Assembly (NCBI GenBank): GCA_033065855.1
Contig: JAVXUO010002857.1
Location: forward strand, 110,986 to 174,985
DNA length: 64,000 bases
Origin: Escallonia rubra
Taxonomy: Eukaryota > Streptophyta > Magnoliopsida > Escalloniales > Escalloniaceae
Direction of reading: 5' to 3'
In this document: positions 34,464 to 44,775 of the stretch, piece after piece
Numbering within the stretch: position 1 is the stretch's first letter
Layout: every line of letters begins with the position of its first letter
The notes under the pieces: generated by a model
What the model was told of the DNA's origin: nothing
What the model saw: only the letters and a program-made list of their open reading frames with translations
Databases searched by the model: none
Translations under genes and position numbers: made by a program

Positions 34464-34690
34464 TCGGACCATGTTCTGTTCGGACTATGGGCCTGTTCGG
34501 ATCTTTCTGGTCGGACCATGTTCTGCTCGGACTATGGCCCTGTTCGGATCTTTCTGTTCGGACCATGTTCTGCTCGGACTATGGCCCTGTTCGGATCTTT
34601 CTGTTCGGACCATGTTCTGCTCGGACTATGGGCCTGTTCGGATCATTCTGCTCGGACCATGTTCTGCTCGGACTATGGTCCGAGCTGAGA
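34464..34690. repeat. 47-bp tandem repeat in the retrotransposon, about 4-5 copies
   Basis: The phrase TCGGACCATGTTCTGCTCGG recurs at 34511, 34558 and 34605, followed by ACTATGGCCCTGTTCGGATC with small changes. Confidence 0.8.
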
Positions 34691-35219
34691 AGCCCCAACA
34701 TTTTTCCCTGCTCGGTCGTTGGGCTCGGACCATGATCTGCTCGGACATGCTGTGCGGCCTTGCTGCGCGGATTTGGGCCTGATGGTGGAGAGGCCCAATC
34801 TGTAATGAACTCCTTGTTTAAAAAGTAAAGGAATCCTTATTGCTCATGTGTCCGAGCAGATTCGAACCCTTGACCTCGCGCGCGGAAGAGGAACCAAATG
34901 CCATTGGGCTGCTCGGCCATGTTTGTCAAATCCGCGCAGAAAATAAACTTGTACTATCACTTGAGAACTTGAAAAGTTCATAACTTTTTGCTCGGATATC
35001 CGATTGAGGTGAATTTTTTTTTGATTTCGGATAGTTTTTCGAGCTCTATCCATAGAAAACCTCCTTTCCTCCAAAAGACTTCAGTTGGAAGCTCTACTTA
35101 TAAAAAATTCCTTTGACCTCCACTCGAGAACTTTCTTTAGTCAAACTCCGTAGAGTTTTACCCACGGGCTCTTGAGAGCACAAAGGAAATGGAGTTAAGA
35201 TGTCTGCACGGGCGACGAG

Positions 35220-35720
35220 TTCGGCGATCATTCTGCTCGGACATGGCTTGTCCGAGCTCAACGGGTTTATTCCCAATCTGTTCGGGCATGATGCTTTGGT
35301 TCCTTTATGCTTCATCCGAGCACAAAGGGTATGAAGTTGGTTCTCTACTTGGGCGGAGTGCTCGGCCAACATTCTGTTCGGCTAACATTCTGCTCGGACA
35401 TGGCTTGTCCGAGCTCAACGAGTTTATTCCCAATCTATTCGGGCATGATGCTTCGGTTCCTTTATGCTTCATCCGAGCACAAAGGGTATGAAGTTGGTTC
35501 TCTACTTGGGCGGAGTGCTCGGCCAATATTCTGTTCGGCTAACATTCTGCTCAGACATGGCTTGTCCGAGCTCAACGAGTTTATTCCCAATCTGTTCGGG
35601 CATGATGCTTCGGTTCCTTTATGCTTCATCCGAGCACAAAGGGTATGAAGTTGGTTCTCTGCTTGGGCGGAGTGCTCGGCCAACATTCTGTTCGGCTAAC
35701 ATTCTGTTCGGCCAACATTC
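35220..35720. repeat. 157-bp tandem repeat in the retrotransposon, about 3 copies
   Basis: GACATGGCTTGTCCGAGCTC recurs at about 35239, 35397 and 35554 with near-identical intervening sequence, including GAGCACAAAGGGTATGAAG. Frames across it on either strand are repeat-encoded and not called as genes. Confidence 0.85.
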
Positions 35721-36227
35721 TGTTCAGACAGAATGTTGGTCCAAGCTTTGGTCACTCTGCTCGGGCAGAGTGTTCGGCCAACATTCTGCTCGGACAGAAT
35801 GTTGGTTTCAATTTCCACGTATGACCTCATCCTCCAAAGGACGGTCCTTTAGGCGTCGCCTCTGAGCCTTAGATCTAGTCTTCATCTTGTAGGCTCTTTA
35901 TTTCTTTTAAGACTGAGTATTTTGATGCCCTTTTAAGGGCATTGTATGTACTCTATCTTTTGTTCTACTGATGGTACTTTGTTCACTATGTGTTTTTTAT
36001 GGTTTATTCTACCATTCACACAGCGTTATTTGTTTTTACTTTGACTCTAACTCTTTATTCGTCACTTAAAGAGTTGGCAAAGAAGTCGAGCACCCTCGCT
36101 CGGCCTAAATTTCGAAGAAGCAAAAGCTTTTGTGGAGTGACGGTGCCCCCATTAACTTTTGTTTCTTCACGGACTTAGATCTGTAGCTAATCCGTTTGGC
36201 CCACTCTTGTATTTTTATAAAACCCAA

Positions 36228-37052
36228 GAGTGTTCGGCCATCACTCTGTTTGGACAGAATGTTTTGTATAAGTTGATCACTCTGTTCGGGCAGAGTGTTC
36301 GGCCATCACTCTGTTCGGACAGATTGTTTTGGCTTAGTTTATCACTCTGTTCGGGCAGAGTGTTCGGCCATCACTCTGTTCGGACAGAATGTTTTGGCTA
36401 CGTTGATCACTCTGTTCGGGCAGAGTGTTCGGCCATCACTCTGTTCGGACAGAATGTTTTGGCTAAGTTTATCACTCTGTTCGGGCAGAGTGTTCGGCCA
36501 TCACTCTGTTCGGACAGAATGTTTTGGCTAAGTTTATCACTCTGTTCGGGCAGAGTGTTCGGCCATCACTCTGTTCGGACAGAATGTTTTGGCTACGTTG
36601 ATCACTCTGTTCGGGCAGAGTGTTCGGCCATCACTCTGTTCGGACAGAATGTTTTGGCTAAGTTTATCACTCTGTTCGGGCAGAGTGTTCGGCCATCACT
36701 CTGTTCGGACAGAATGTTTTGGCTACGTTGATCACTCTGTTCGGGCAGAGTGTTCGGCCATCACTCTGTTCGGACAGAATGTTTTGGCTAAGTTTATCAC
36801 TCTGTTCGGGCAGAGTGTTCGGCCATCACTCTATTCGGACAGAATGTTTTGGCTACGTTTATCACTCTGTTTGGGCAGAATGTTCGGCCATCACTCTGTT
36901 CGGACAGAATGTTTTGGCTACGTTGATCACTCTGTTCGGGCAGAGTGTTCGGCCATCACTCTATTCGGACAGAATGTTTTGGCTACGTTTATCACTCTGT
37001 TTGGGCAGAATGTTCGGCCATCACTCTGTTCGGACAGAATGTTTTGGCTAAG
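36228..37052. repeat. 65-bp tandem repeat in the retrotransposon, about 12-13 copies
   Basis: The unit contains TCACTCTGTTCGGGCAGAGT, then GTTCGGCCATCACTCTGTTC and GGACAGAATGTTTTGGCTA, and recurs every 65 bp (for example 36342 and 36407). It ends about 250 bp from the 3' end of the gag frame. Because 65 is not a multiple of three and the unit lacks stops, long plus-strand frames arise by chance. Confidence 0.92.
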
Positions 37053-37252
37053 CTTACATTACAAGAATCCTGAGAAAAATAATTTTATTGCTCCAGCAAA
37101 AGATAAAGTTTACATTGGATTGCTTAACAACCCATTTATTCGGAAAAATCTTCTAAAGACAATTTCTGAGAGATTGGGGTTTTGATAAGGTCTGAGCCCC
37201 TTATCCCCCCAAAAAAAGAAGTGTCTTGCCTCGGGGTAAGATGCTACTGCGT

Positions 37253-37278
37253 GATCCGTTGTTTTATAACAACGGATC
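37253..37278. other. Perfect 11-bp stem inverted repeat downstream of gag
   Basis: GATCCGTTGTT (37253-37263) and AACAACGGATC (37268-37278) are exact complements separated by four bases. The hairpin lies about 30 bp after the gag stop codon on the minus strand. Its role is unknown. Confidence 0.6.
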
Positions 37279-37308
37279 GTTCATGGGCTTGAGTCCGAAC
37301 CTTTTCTA

Positions 37309-39627
37309 TCAGATCAAGATTTCGTCGGAGTCCAATTTCTTTGTCTTATTTGGTCGGCACGAAGTGACATAGCACTGACGAGCTGTAGTCTGGTCTCCTT
37401 TCACCTCTCCAATCCCGTGTTCCGTGGGGAACTTCATCTTGAGGTGATAGGTTGACACTACAGCCTGTAGTTGATTGAGTGCTGGTCGTCCCAATATGGC
37501 GTTGTATGCTGAGGGGACCTTTACCACCACAAAATCAAGCATGAAGTTGGCTTGTGTCGGAGGTGTACCAATCGCAACTGGGAGTGCGATAATACCTTCA
37601 ACCTCAACTGGATGATTGGAGAATCCATACAACGGTGTATCCATCTTTCGGAGACGGTCTGTTGGAATGTTCATTTTCTTGAATGCATCGTAAAATAAGA
37701 CTTCTGCGGAACTTCCGTTATCAATCAGGACACGCTTTATGTCGAAGTTCCCAACCTTAATTGTGATGACTAATGGATCATCATGAGGAGTTTTTATATC
37801 CTTTGAATCTTCGTCGGAAAAGGTGATTGCCGCTACGGGTACTGTCTTCTGTTTCTTATTCGGGGGTTGGCTCGTTATGTACACTTCTCTGGCATATGCT
37901 TTTCGAGCCTGTCCTGAAGAACCTCCTGCGGCCAATCCCCCAGATATAGTGTTGATTGTACCCGCATTCTCTTCCCGGTCTTCTCTCTCTTCCATGTCCG
38001 GAGGTGTCTGTTGTCTTCCTTCTCTATGAGCGACAAACTTTCTCAACTGGCCGCGCTTGATAAGGGCCTCAATTGTTCGTTTAAGTGACCCGCAATTGTC
38101 AGTTGTGTGACCATGATCGTTGTGAAAGTGACACCATAAATCTTTGTTCCTTTTATTGGGTGGAGATTTCATCTTGTCCGGCCACTGGAGAGCTTTATTG
38201 TCTTTGATCTCGTGAAGAATCTGTGATGGTTTAGCGTTGAGGGGTGTCAGATTTTCAGAAGCAAACGGGTTTTTCGGACGCCTTTCATCATGCTTAGATT
38301 GTTTTGCTAAGTTCCCTCCTTGAGGAGTTATTTCTCGAGATCGTTTCTTTTGTTCTTCTTTGCCTTCTCTGCGTCTTCCTCTGTGGGTCTCCAGGTATTC
38401 TTCAGCTTGAATATACTTGTTAGCCTTCTCGAGAAGGGCTTTCATATTACCCGGAGGACTTTTGTTTACAGAGAACGCAAACTTGGATGTCGGACGGAGG
38501 CCTCGGAGGAAGGCAGTATACTTCACGGATTCGTCCAAGTTATCGATTTCCAGAGTAGCTGCGTTGAATCGTCCGAGGAAGCACGCCAGAGACTCATTTT
38601 TCTCTTGCACAATGTTTAACAGACTCGCCGAGTTCTTTCTTCGGGAGCGACTGCTTACAAAGTGTTTTTGAAAGAGATCCGATAATTGGCTGAAGGAATA
38701 GATGGATCTTGGTTGCAGAGATTTGAACCATGCATGTGCAGCCTTCCTCAAAGTGGTAGGAAAGGCTCTGCACATGACAGCATCTGAAACTTGGAGGAGT
38801 AACATGTTTGTTTGAAACTGATAAACATGTTCGCTCGGATCTCCAGTTCCGTCGTAGAGGTCACACTGAGGCATTCGGAAGTTGGGGGGTAACTTTGCTT
38901 TTTCAATGGTTTTGGATAACGGATATCCAGATTCTACCCTTGGGAGAGATCGTTCTGGAGAGTGATATCTAGGCACCATCTTCCAGGAGTCTCGTTCTTG
39001 GGAACGAAACTCAGGCGTCTTCTTTCTGTGGACAGATCTTCGAGGGGTTTCAGCTCTGGCGACTCGTCTGGGAGAGGAGTTGGTACTGCCTTCGACTGAT
39101 GGATCCCGTCGATAGCATGATCCACTCCTGGTCATATGATCTCCGCTCTTTTCTCTGGGATCATAAGTTGGATCGGCCGTTGATCTGTATTTGCGGCCGT
39201 AGCTTGATCTGGAGGTGAGACGAAGACGAAGGTCGTTAGGGTCAAGATGAGAATGGTGAGTGGACTGCGGAGCCACTGCCATGTCAAGCTTTCGCTGAAG
39301 AGTGTTTACAACATCCTTCAGTTCATGGATTTCCTTGGTAAGGTTATCATGTGGTGTTTTGAATAGCTGACGGTTCAGGCGATGGCGAAGGTCACCGTTT
39401 TTCAGAGTAGACGTTGGAGATTGGTTTCTCCGAGGTCTAGTTTCTGATTCGGGAGTAGTAGATGTTACATTGACGTAATTATCTTCAGAAGAACTGGTGC
39501 GACGACGACGCAAAGGGGTCGAGCGTTGGTCATGAGAATGACCTGGTCGACGAGAGCTGCTAGTTCGCGCACGATGGTTCTGAGAATGACTTTGTGAAGA
39601 GTCTGAAGAAGAAGTATGATTGGCCAT
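37309..39627 (-). CDS. Retrotransposon gag-protease polyprotein
   Basis: The 772-codon frame starts MANHTSSSDSSQSHSQNHRA about 35 bp inside the 5' LTR. A basic, serine-rich N-terminal third precedes a retrotransposon gag domain at about residues 260-400 (AFPTTLRKAAHAWFKSLQP, then YSFSQLSDLFQKHF). A Cys/His cluster WCHFHNDHGHTTDNC follows at about 505-520, typical of Tat-lineage gag proteins. The C-terminal 170 residues resemble an aspartic protease, with the active-site motif VLIDNGSSAEVLF and a later AILGRPALN motif. The protein should form the virus-like particle and process it. The frame ends without continuing into reverse transcriptase. It is open throughout, so the element may be fairly young. 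Confidence 0.88.
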   Translation of the reverse strand: MANHTSSSDSSQSHSQNHRARTSSSRRPGHSHDQRSTPLRRRRTSSSEDNYVNVTSTTPESETRPRRNQSPTSTLKNGDLRHRLNRQLFKTPHDNLTKEIHELKDVVNTLQRKLDMAVAPQSTHHSHLDPNDLRLRLTSRSSYGRKYRSTADPTYDPREKSGDHMTRSGSCYRRDPSVEGSTNSSPRRVARAETPRRSVHRKKTPEFRSQERDSWKMVPRYHSPERSLPRVESGYPLSKTIEKAKLPPNFRMPQCDLYDGTGDPSEHVYQFQTNMLLLQVSDAVMCRAFPTTLRKAAHAWFKSLQPRSIYSFSQLSDLFQKHFVSSRSRRKNSASLLNIVQEKNESLACFLGRFNAATLEIDNLDESVKYTAFLRGLRPTSKFAFSVNKSPPGNMKALLEKANKYIQAEEYLETHRGRRREGKEEQKKRSREITPQGGNLAKQSKHDERRPKNPFASENLTPLNAKPSQILHEIKDNKALQWPDKMKSPPNKRNKDLWCHFHNDHGHTTDNCGSLKRTIEALIKRGQLRKFVAHREGRQQTPPDMEEREDREENAGTINTISGGLAAGGSSGQARKAYAREVYITSQPPNKKQKTVPVAAITFSDEDSKDIKTPHDDPLVITIKVGNFDIKRVLIDNGSSAEVLFYDAFKKMNIPTDRLRKMDTPLYGFSNHPVEVEGIIALPVAIGTPPTQANFMLDFVVVKVPSAYNAILGRPALNQLQAVVSTYHLKMKFPTEHGIGEVKGDQTTARQCYVTSCRPNKTKKLDSDEILI

Positions 39628-39651
39628 GTTCCCTGTAGTGGTCCCACGGAT

Positions 39652-39661
39652 GGCGCCAATC
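39652..39661 (-). other. Primer-binding-like site
   Basis: Directly after the 5' LTR on the minus strand the sequence reads GATTGGCGCCATCC. TGGCGCC can pair with a tRNA 3' end ending GGCGCCA. The spacing of a few bases from the LTR fits plant Ty3/gypsy elements. I have not assigned the tRNA. Confidence 0.55.
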
Positions 39662-40104
39662 TGTTGCAGCTAAAAACTGGATCGGGAACAGCACCAGAAA
39701 TCAGGCCTGCAAAAGAGAACACGGAGTGACCGCCGGGTGGGGTTCCGGCGGGGGAACGCTCCGATGCTTAAGTCAGAGAAGGCTAACGATGTAGAACTCT
39801 GAGAAGCAATAAAGACACAATGTGTATATGTGTGAGCTTAGGCTTACCTGGGGGGCTTGACCCCCTTATATAGTGGTAGCAAGAGGAGTCCAATTAGGAC
39901 TGAGCTTTGACCAACTCTAATTAGAATCCAGTTAGGATCTTAGAGGATCTTATGTCAATCTGAGCTGATAGACTCAGAGCCTTTTTAGGATACTGCCCGA
40001 TGATTGATATGGTAAGTGCCATATCAGTAGTGAGTCAGTACGGGTTACGCGTCATAACCGCCACGTGTCGTCCGTAGATTGGAGGGATATTTTTAGCTAT
40101 ATCA
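39662..40104 (-). repeat. 5' LTR of the gag-only retrotransposon
   Basis: This 443-bp LTR matches 33885-34284 but contains an extra 50 bp (39705-39754, with CCGCCGGGTGGGGTTCCGG). A TATA-like CTATATAA near 39866-39873 on the minus strand is a plausible promoter for the gag transcript. The adjacent DNA beyond 40104 is Helitron sequence, not NLR flank. Confidence 0.88.
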
Positions 40105-42585
40105 GATCCTATCAAAATTTAAATTAGTTATTAGATCACGTTTTTAATCTAAATCTCATAAGTTATTTTTTGGGTTTATAAATTTTTATTTTCATATTAA
40201 AAAACACTTTTTAAGGACATAGTTGTCAAAATAAAGTCTTAATAGATTAGTATACTAATTAGGTAGAGTTTTAGAATGATTAGAATTAGTTTTTAAAGTA
40301 ATATTCCTTCTAAATTGAAAGTATTATTTTCATTTTTTATATATATGAGTTTTTATATTCATATTAAAAGAGTAGTTTTGAAGATAAAATAATCAATATT
40401 AAGTCCTAATAAGTTAGTATAATGATAGGGTTGAGTTTTAAAATGATTAGAATTAGTTTTTAAATTTTAAGGACATAATTGTCAAAAAGAAGTTTTAATA
40501 GATTATTATATTGATTAGGTAGAATTTTATAATTATTAGAATTAGTTTTTAATAAAATTAAATAAGACTTATTAACACAGAAGTTAATTACTCTTAAAAT
40601 AAGAATCTGATGATGTGTCATATAAAGAAGCGATGATGTGTCGCGCAAAGAAGTTATTAATATTTTTTTTGCTTCGCTTATTATATATTATTAGCCCAGT
40701 ATCCAGAGCCAAGCTCGGGCCGGTTTATAAAATATTGTATATCATAAGTTTTTAAAAAATATATAAATGCATACCACATATCGTGAGAGAAAAAAGATAT
40801 CAACTTTATAAAAAATATCTTATTTGGCTATAAATAATAACTTTAATACCTAAACTAATCACCACTAACTTAAGTAAAACATAAAACAATGAATTAACTT
40901 GATTAACTTTTGATTATTAAATAGCATTTTTTGTTTGATTAGCTGCATGTAATTTTTATGAGATATTTGAATATACATGTTTATTTACTTGCCTTCTTTT
41001 AACTTTTGTTTTATATAGTCAAGTAGTATTTTAAATGAATATTCACTTAACACTTAAAGTAGAAGAATAGTCATGCTCGTGTCATTTAGAGATAAATAGC
41101 AACTACTATTGTAGTTGTAATTAAAGATGATTACGCTATCACATATTCTTTTTGAACTTCAGACGGTTTTTAAGGGGTGATATATATACATGCTCTTGAG
41201 GTTATTATAATGATTAAGTAAAAAACTAAAAGAAATAAAATTACATTTCAAATTTAACAGGACGTATGCATACAACTTATCAATTTCAAATAAATTATTG
41301 CTTTTTATAAAATAAATTTAACAGAACGACCACGTAATATCCAAAATGTTTGTATATGTGTGCTTTTTTTAATTCATGTAAGCTGCTATTAATGAGAATG
41401 TTCAATTGATTAAGATGACGTGTCATGATTTCGGAGTCTTAATTAATATTATTTTTCACATCTTCTATGACTATTATTTGTCGTCACGTTAAGGTCTTAT
41501 ATCTGCTATGTGCATTTAATGATACTTTCTCATGAATGATACTTGTTTTATCACAACCTTTATATACCAAAGTATGTCAGGTTATACCTATAACTATAAT
41601 GAACTTGGAAAGGACAATAAATATCATTATATTAGTCTAATATTATATTACAAGTGTTAATTAACCACTTGCTATTGAATTCGCACAATAATCACGACTT
41701 ATAGTTACAATAAATTGCATTTTACTGTAATATACGTATCACATCTAAAATAATATTTGCATACCTTTAGATTTGTTGGTCGTGTGGTCTCACCCAAAAA
41801 AATCATCAATTGTTAAGGTTAACATAAAATCATAATATATTAGTATATTACTAATGCAGAATTTAGAATGTTTAAGAGTTTAATTACTCACAATAAAAGT
41901 ACCATAGAAAAAGATTTGTCCAAAAACTTTTTCAACATAAAATTGTTGAATTTAACTCATGCTTACATAAGGCTTTAAATTTACACTGTTTTTAAAATAA
42001 ATCTCATCTGGAACTTGTATATATAATTTTCTACATTTAACCAATACGACTGAATAGGATAGCGAAAAATCAGAGTAAAGAAATCATTGACAAAATTTTT
42101 TAACTATCATATTTATCAACTCAGATTCATCTTTAAATTTACTAAGGTTGATAATCTAGTTGAAATATAAATTGACCATGCTAACTTTATTTTGTTTTAT
42201 ACGTAACTTTAAAATGAAATTATACAATAGCTTCTTTATGCAATACATCATCGTTTATCATCACATTATGTATTCAATGTGAAACAAAATTTACAAACAC
42301 TTTATTCAAATAAAAAAAGTGTCGCTAAAGTTCAATATTATCTTGGATGGGGTCTTTATCTCTTGATTAGTTAATATCTATATTAGTAAGCCATATATAA
42401 TTCGAAAACTGTATTTGAATAATCCAAAACTCCTCCTGATAATTAAATTAATATATCAAACTCAATTTTGACAATTATATCTCTAATAAGCTTAATATAA
42501 TATGAGAATAAGTTTTTATAAATAAAAAAATATATAAATATCTTTTGATATTGTAAAACAAAATAATGTCCTAGTATTTGATAAA

Positions 42586-42802
42586 GTTCTTATTGTTAAT
42601 TTTAATTAATTTCACGGGTATAATATTAGGACTATATATATATGGATGTTCATACATACACATATACATACATATAGACGTAGATATACACATACATATA
42701 TACATATATGCACATTTTCAATATTTAATATATTAAGACTCAAAAGTCATATTAAGTCCTAATATTATACCTGTGAAATTAATTAAAATTAACAATAAGA
42801 AC
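42586..42802. repeat. 48-bp inverted repeat inside Helitron unit 2
   Basis: GTTCTTATTGTTAATTTTAA and following bases to 42633 are the near-exact complement of 42755-42802. The 121-bp spacer is ATATAC-rich. It is either a small fold-back MITE or a local inversion-duplication. A TG/AG microsatellite follows at 42815-42875. Confidence 0.7.
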
Positions 42803-42805
42803 CTT

Positions 42806-42814
<9 letters not shown>

Positions 42815-42864
<50 letters not shown>

Positions 42865-42875
42865 GGAGAGAGATG
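42815..42875. repeat. TA/TG/GA microsatellite
   Basis: Runs of TATATA, then TGTGTG, then GAGAGA. Similar runs occur at equivalent unit positions near 48001-48040, 60141-60222 and 60530-60606. Confidence 0.85.
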
Positions 42876-44775
42876 GGAGGGGGAAGAGAGTTTCTTTAAC
42901 GAATATAATTGGAATAAAGTCTTAATATATTGGTATATTACTAATTTAGAATTTAAAAATGCTTAAAATTGAGTTAATAGTAAAATAAGGACACCATAAA
43001 AAAAGATTGGTTTAATATTTCTTCCGAACAAAGTTTATTTAATTCAATTCAGGTTTTATCTACTATATTATGTAGAACCTTTGTAAATTAATAATGCTAG
43101 ATTTATGATAGCATCTATCGATCTATACCCCCATTTGCTTGTTTACACTTTCCTATTTATTTCTTAGCTATTATAAACAAAATTACTCTATTACCTTTTT
43201 CATACGAAAGTACGGTGTATAAGCTTTCTAGATTTATTTTGAAACGTTATAAGGTTTAAATAGTACATGCTATTTTTTAGAAATAGTTAATAATTTATTC
43301 TTCTATTATAAATCTCAGAAGTTGTTATTTTTTTTCTTTTTTTGAAAATTTTAATTTTTATTAAATCTCTTAAGTAATTTTTGTTTTACATGTAATTATT
43401 TCATATTAAAGAGCTTTTTCAATATAGAATATTGATTACAATGATTTTTTTTCAGGTTATTCTTGTTGACCACAATGAGCTAGTAAAATTTAGCAAATAT
43501 TCTTATGTTAAGCTAACAATTATGGGGTGGAGACTACTTCATATAATTGTTATTGAAAGCACACAGCAATGACCCTTCATAGTTATAATCGACTCTATTA
43601 TAGTCAAAATTAAGTTTCAAAGCTTATAATTAGTCTAATATATACTAATTGTTCTTTATGTTAATGTAAACTTAATCAATCATAAAAAAAAAAAAATTTG
43701 GTATGCCGGTCCTACTAAAAATAACTGTTAGTCTATAGTCGAAAATGATAAGCTTTGTAAGATTACTAAAATAAATTCATTTTAAGAGATATGTTTTCTC
43801 TGATATACTAAGAATACATGAATCTTATCATTTTTTTAACACCTCATATTCGATTTGTTTTTTAAATTCTTATATATGGAATATAACCAGTTTGGTGGTC
43901 TGAGGTCTTATTTAAAAATGTTACTTATAATTTGTTTATTAAATCTATATATCACCCTATTCATTTTTACGATGACTATCTTATGTATATTACTTATATA
44001 TCTATATAAATGAATAATGATAGTACATTTAATTCAATTAGACGTCATTTATTTCCCTTCTAAATTTAATATGTTATTTTCATTTTTTGATAGATGAATT
44101 TTTATAATCACATTAAGGAGTCATTTTAAGAGTATAATAGTAAAAAAATTCCTAATAAGTTAGTAAGGCAAAATTAATTAGATATAAAAATAAGGATCTT
44201 ATCAAAATTTAAATTGATTATTAGTTCACTTTTTTTTTCTCTAAATCTTATAAGTTGTTTTCTTGGTCAATGAATTTTAATTTTCATATTAGAAAATACT
44301 TTTAAGAACATAATTGTCAAAATGAAGTCTTAATATATTAGTATATCGATTAGGTAGAGTTTTAGAATGATTCAAATTAATTTTTTCTTCTAAATCGAAA
44401 GTATTATTTTCTTTTTTTATGTATATGAGTTTTTATATTCATATTAGAGAATAGTTTCAAAGATACAATAGTTAATATTAAGTCCTAATAAGTTAGAATA
44501 ATGATTAGGTAGAGTTTTAGAATGATTAGAATTAGTTTTCGAATTTTAAGGACATAATTGTCAAATAATTGTCAAATAGAAGTCTTAATAGATTAGTACG
44601 TTGATTAGGTTGAGTTTTAGAATGATTAAAATTACTTTTAAATTACATAAGACTTACTAATATATAAGCTAATTTATCTTAAAATAAGGATATGATGGCG
44701 TGTCATATAAATAATCAATGATGTGTCGCGCAAAGAAGCTATCAATGTCTTTCTCACTTCGCTTATTATATATTA

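Larger units (their letters stand above)
33885..40104 (-). mobile_element. Non-autonomous LTR retrotransposon with gag-protease only (TR-GAG-like)
   Basis: Two LTRs (33885-34284 and 39662-40104) bracket 5.4 kb. Read on the minus strand they start TGATATAGC and end in GC[T/A]GTAACA or GCTGCAACA. A primer-binding-like site abuts the right LTR, and a purine tract abuts the left one on the minus strand. The only long coding region is the 772-codon gag-protease at 37309-39627. Reverse transcriptase, RNase H and integrase are absent; in their place lie three tandem repeat arrays. The gag type suggests the Tat lineage of Ty3/gypsy, so mobility would need a partner element. Five-base flanks differ (CCATC and GATCC), so there is no target duplication. 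Confidence 0.85.
40691..44775 (-). mobile_element. Helitron unit 2 of array 1
   Basis: The 3' end is TTAG on the plus strand at 40691 (decayed CTAG) followed by a weakened hairpin. The 5' end is the 15-mer GCTTATTATATATTA at 44761-44775, directly joined to the next unit. Its first 1.66 kb matches 61351-63020. Its last 0.9 kb is shared with the 5' parts of the other units. No gene is seen in it. Confidence 0.72.

Noticed and set aside
35094..35865. Repetitive frames on both strands across the 157-bp repeats
   Set aside because: Both strands are open because of the repeat itself; the peptides are shifted copies of each other.
36159..37185. Long overlapping plus-strand frames of 78-198 codons with repeated peptides
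   Set aside because: They arise from the 65-bp repeat, which lacks stops in all frames and cycles frames every three units. No domain is recognisable.
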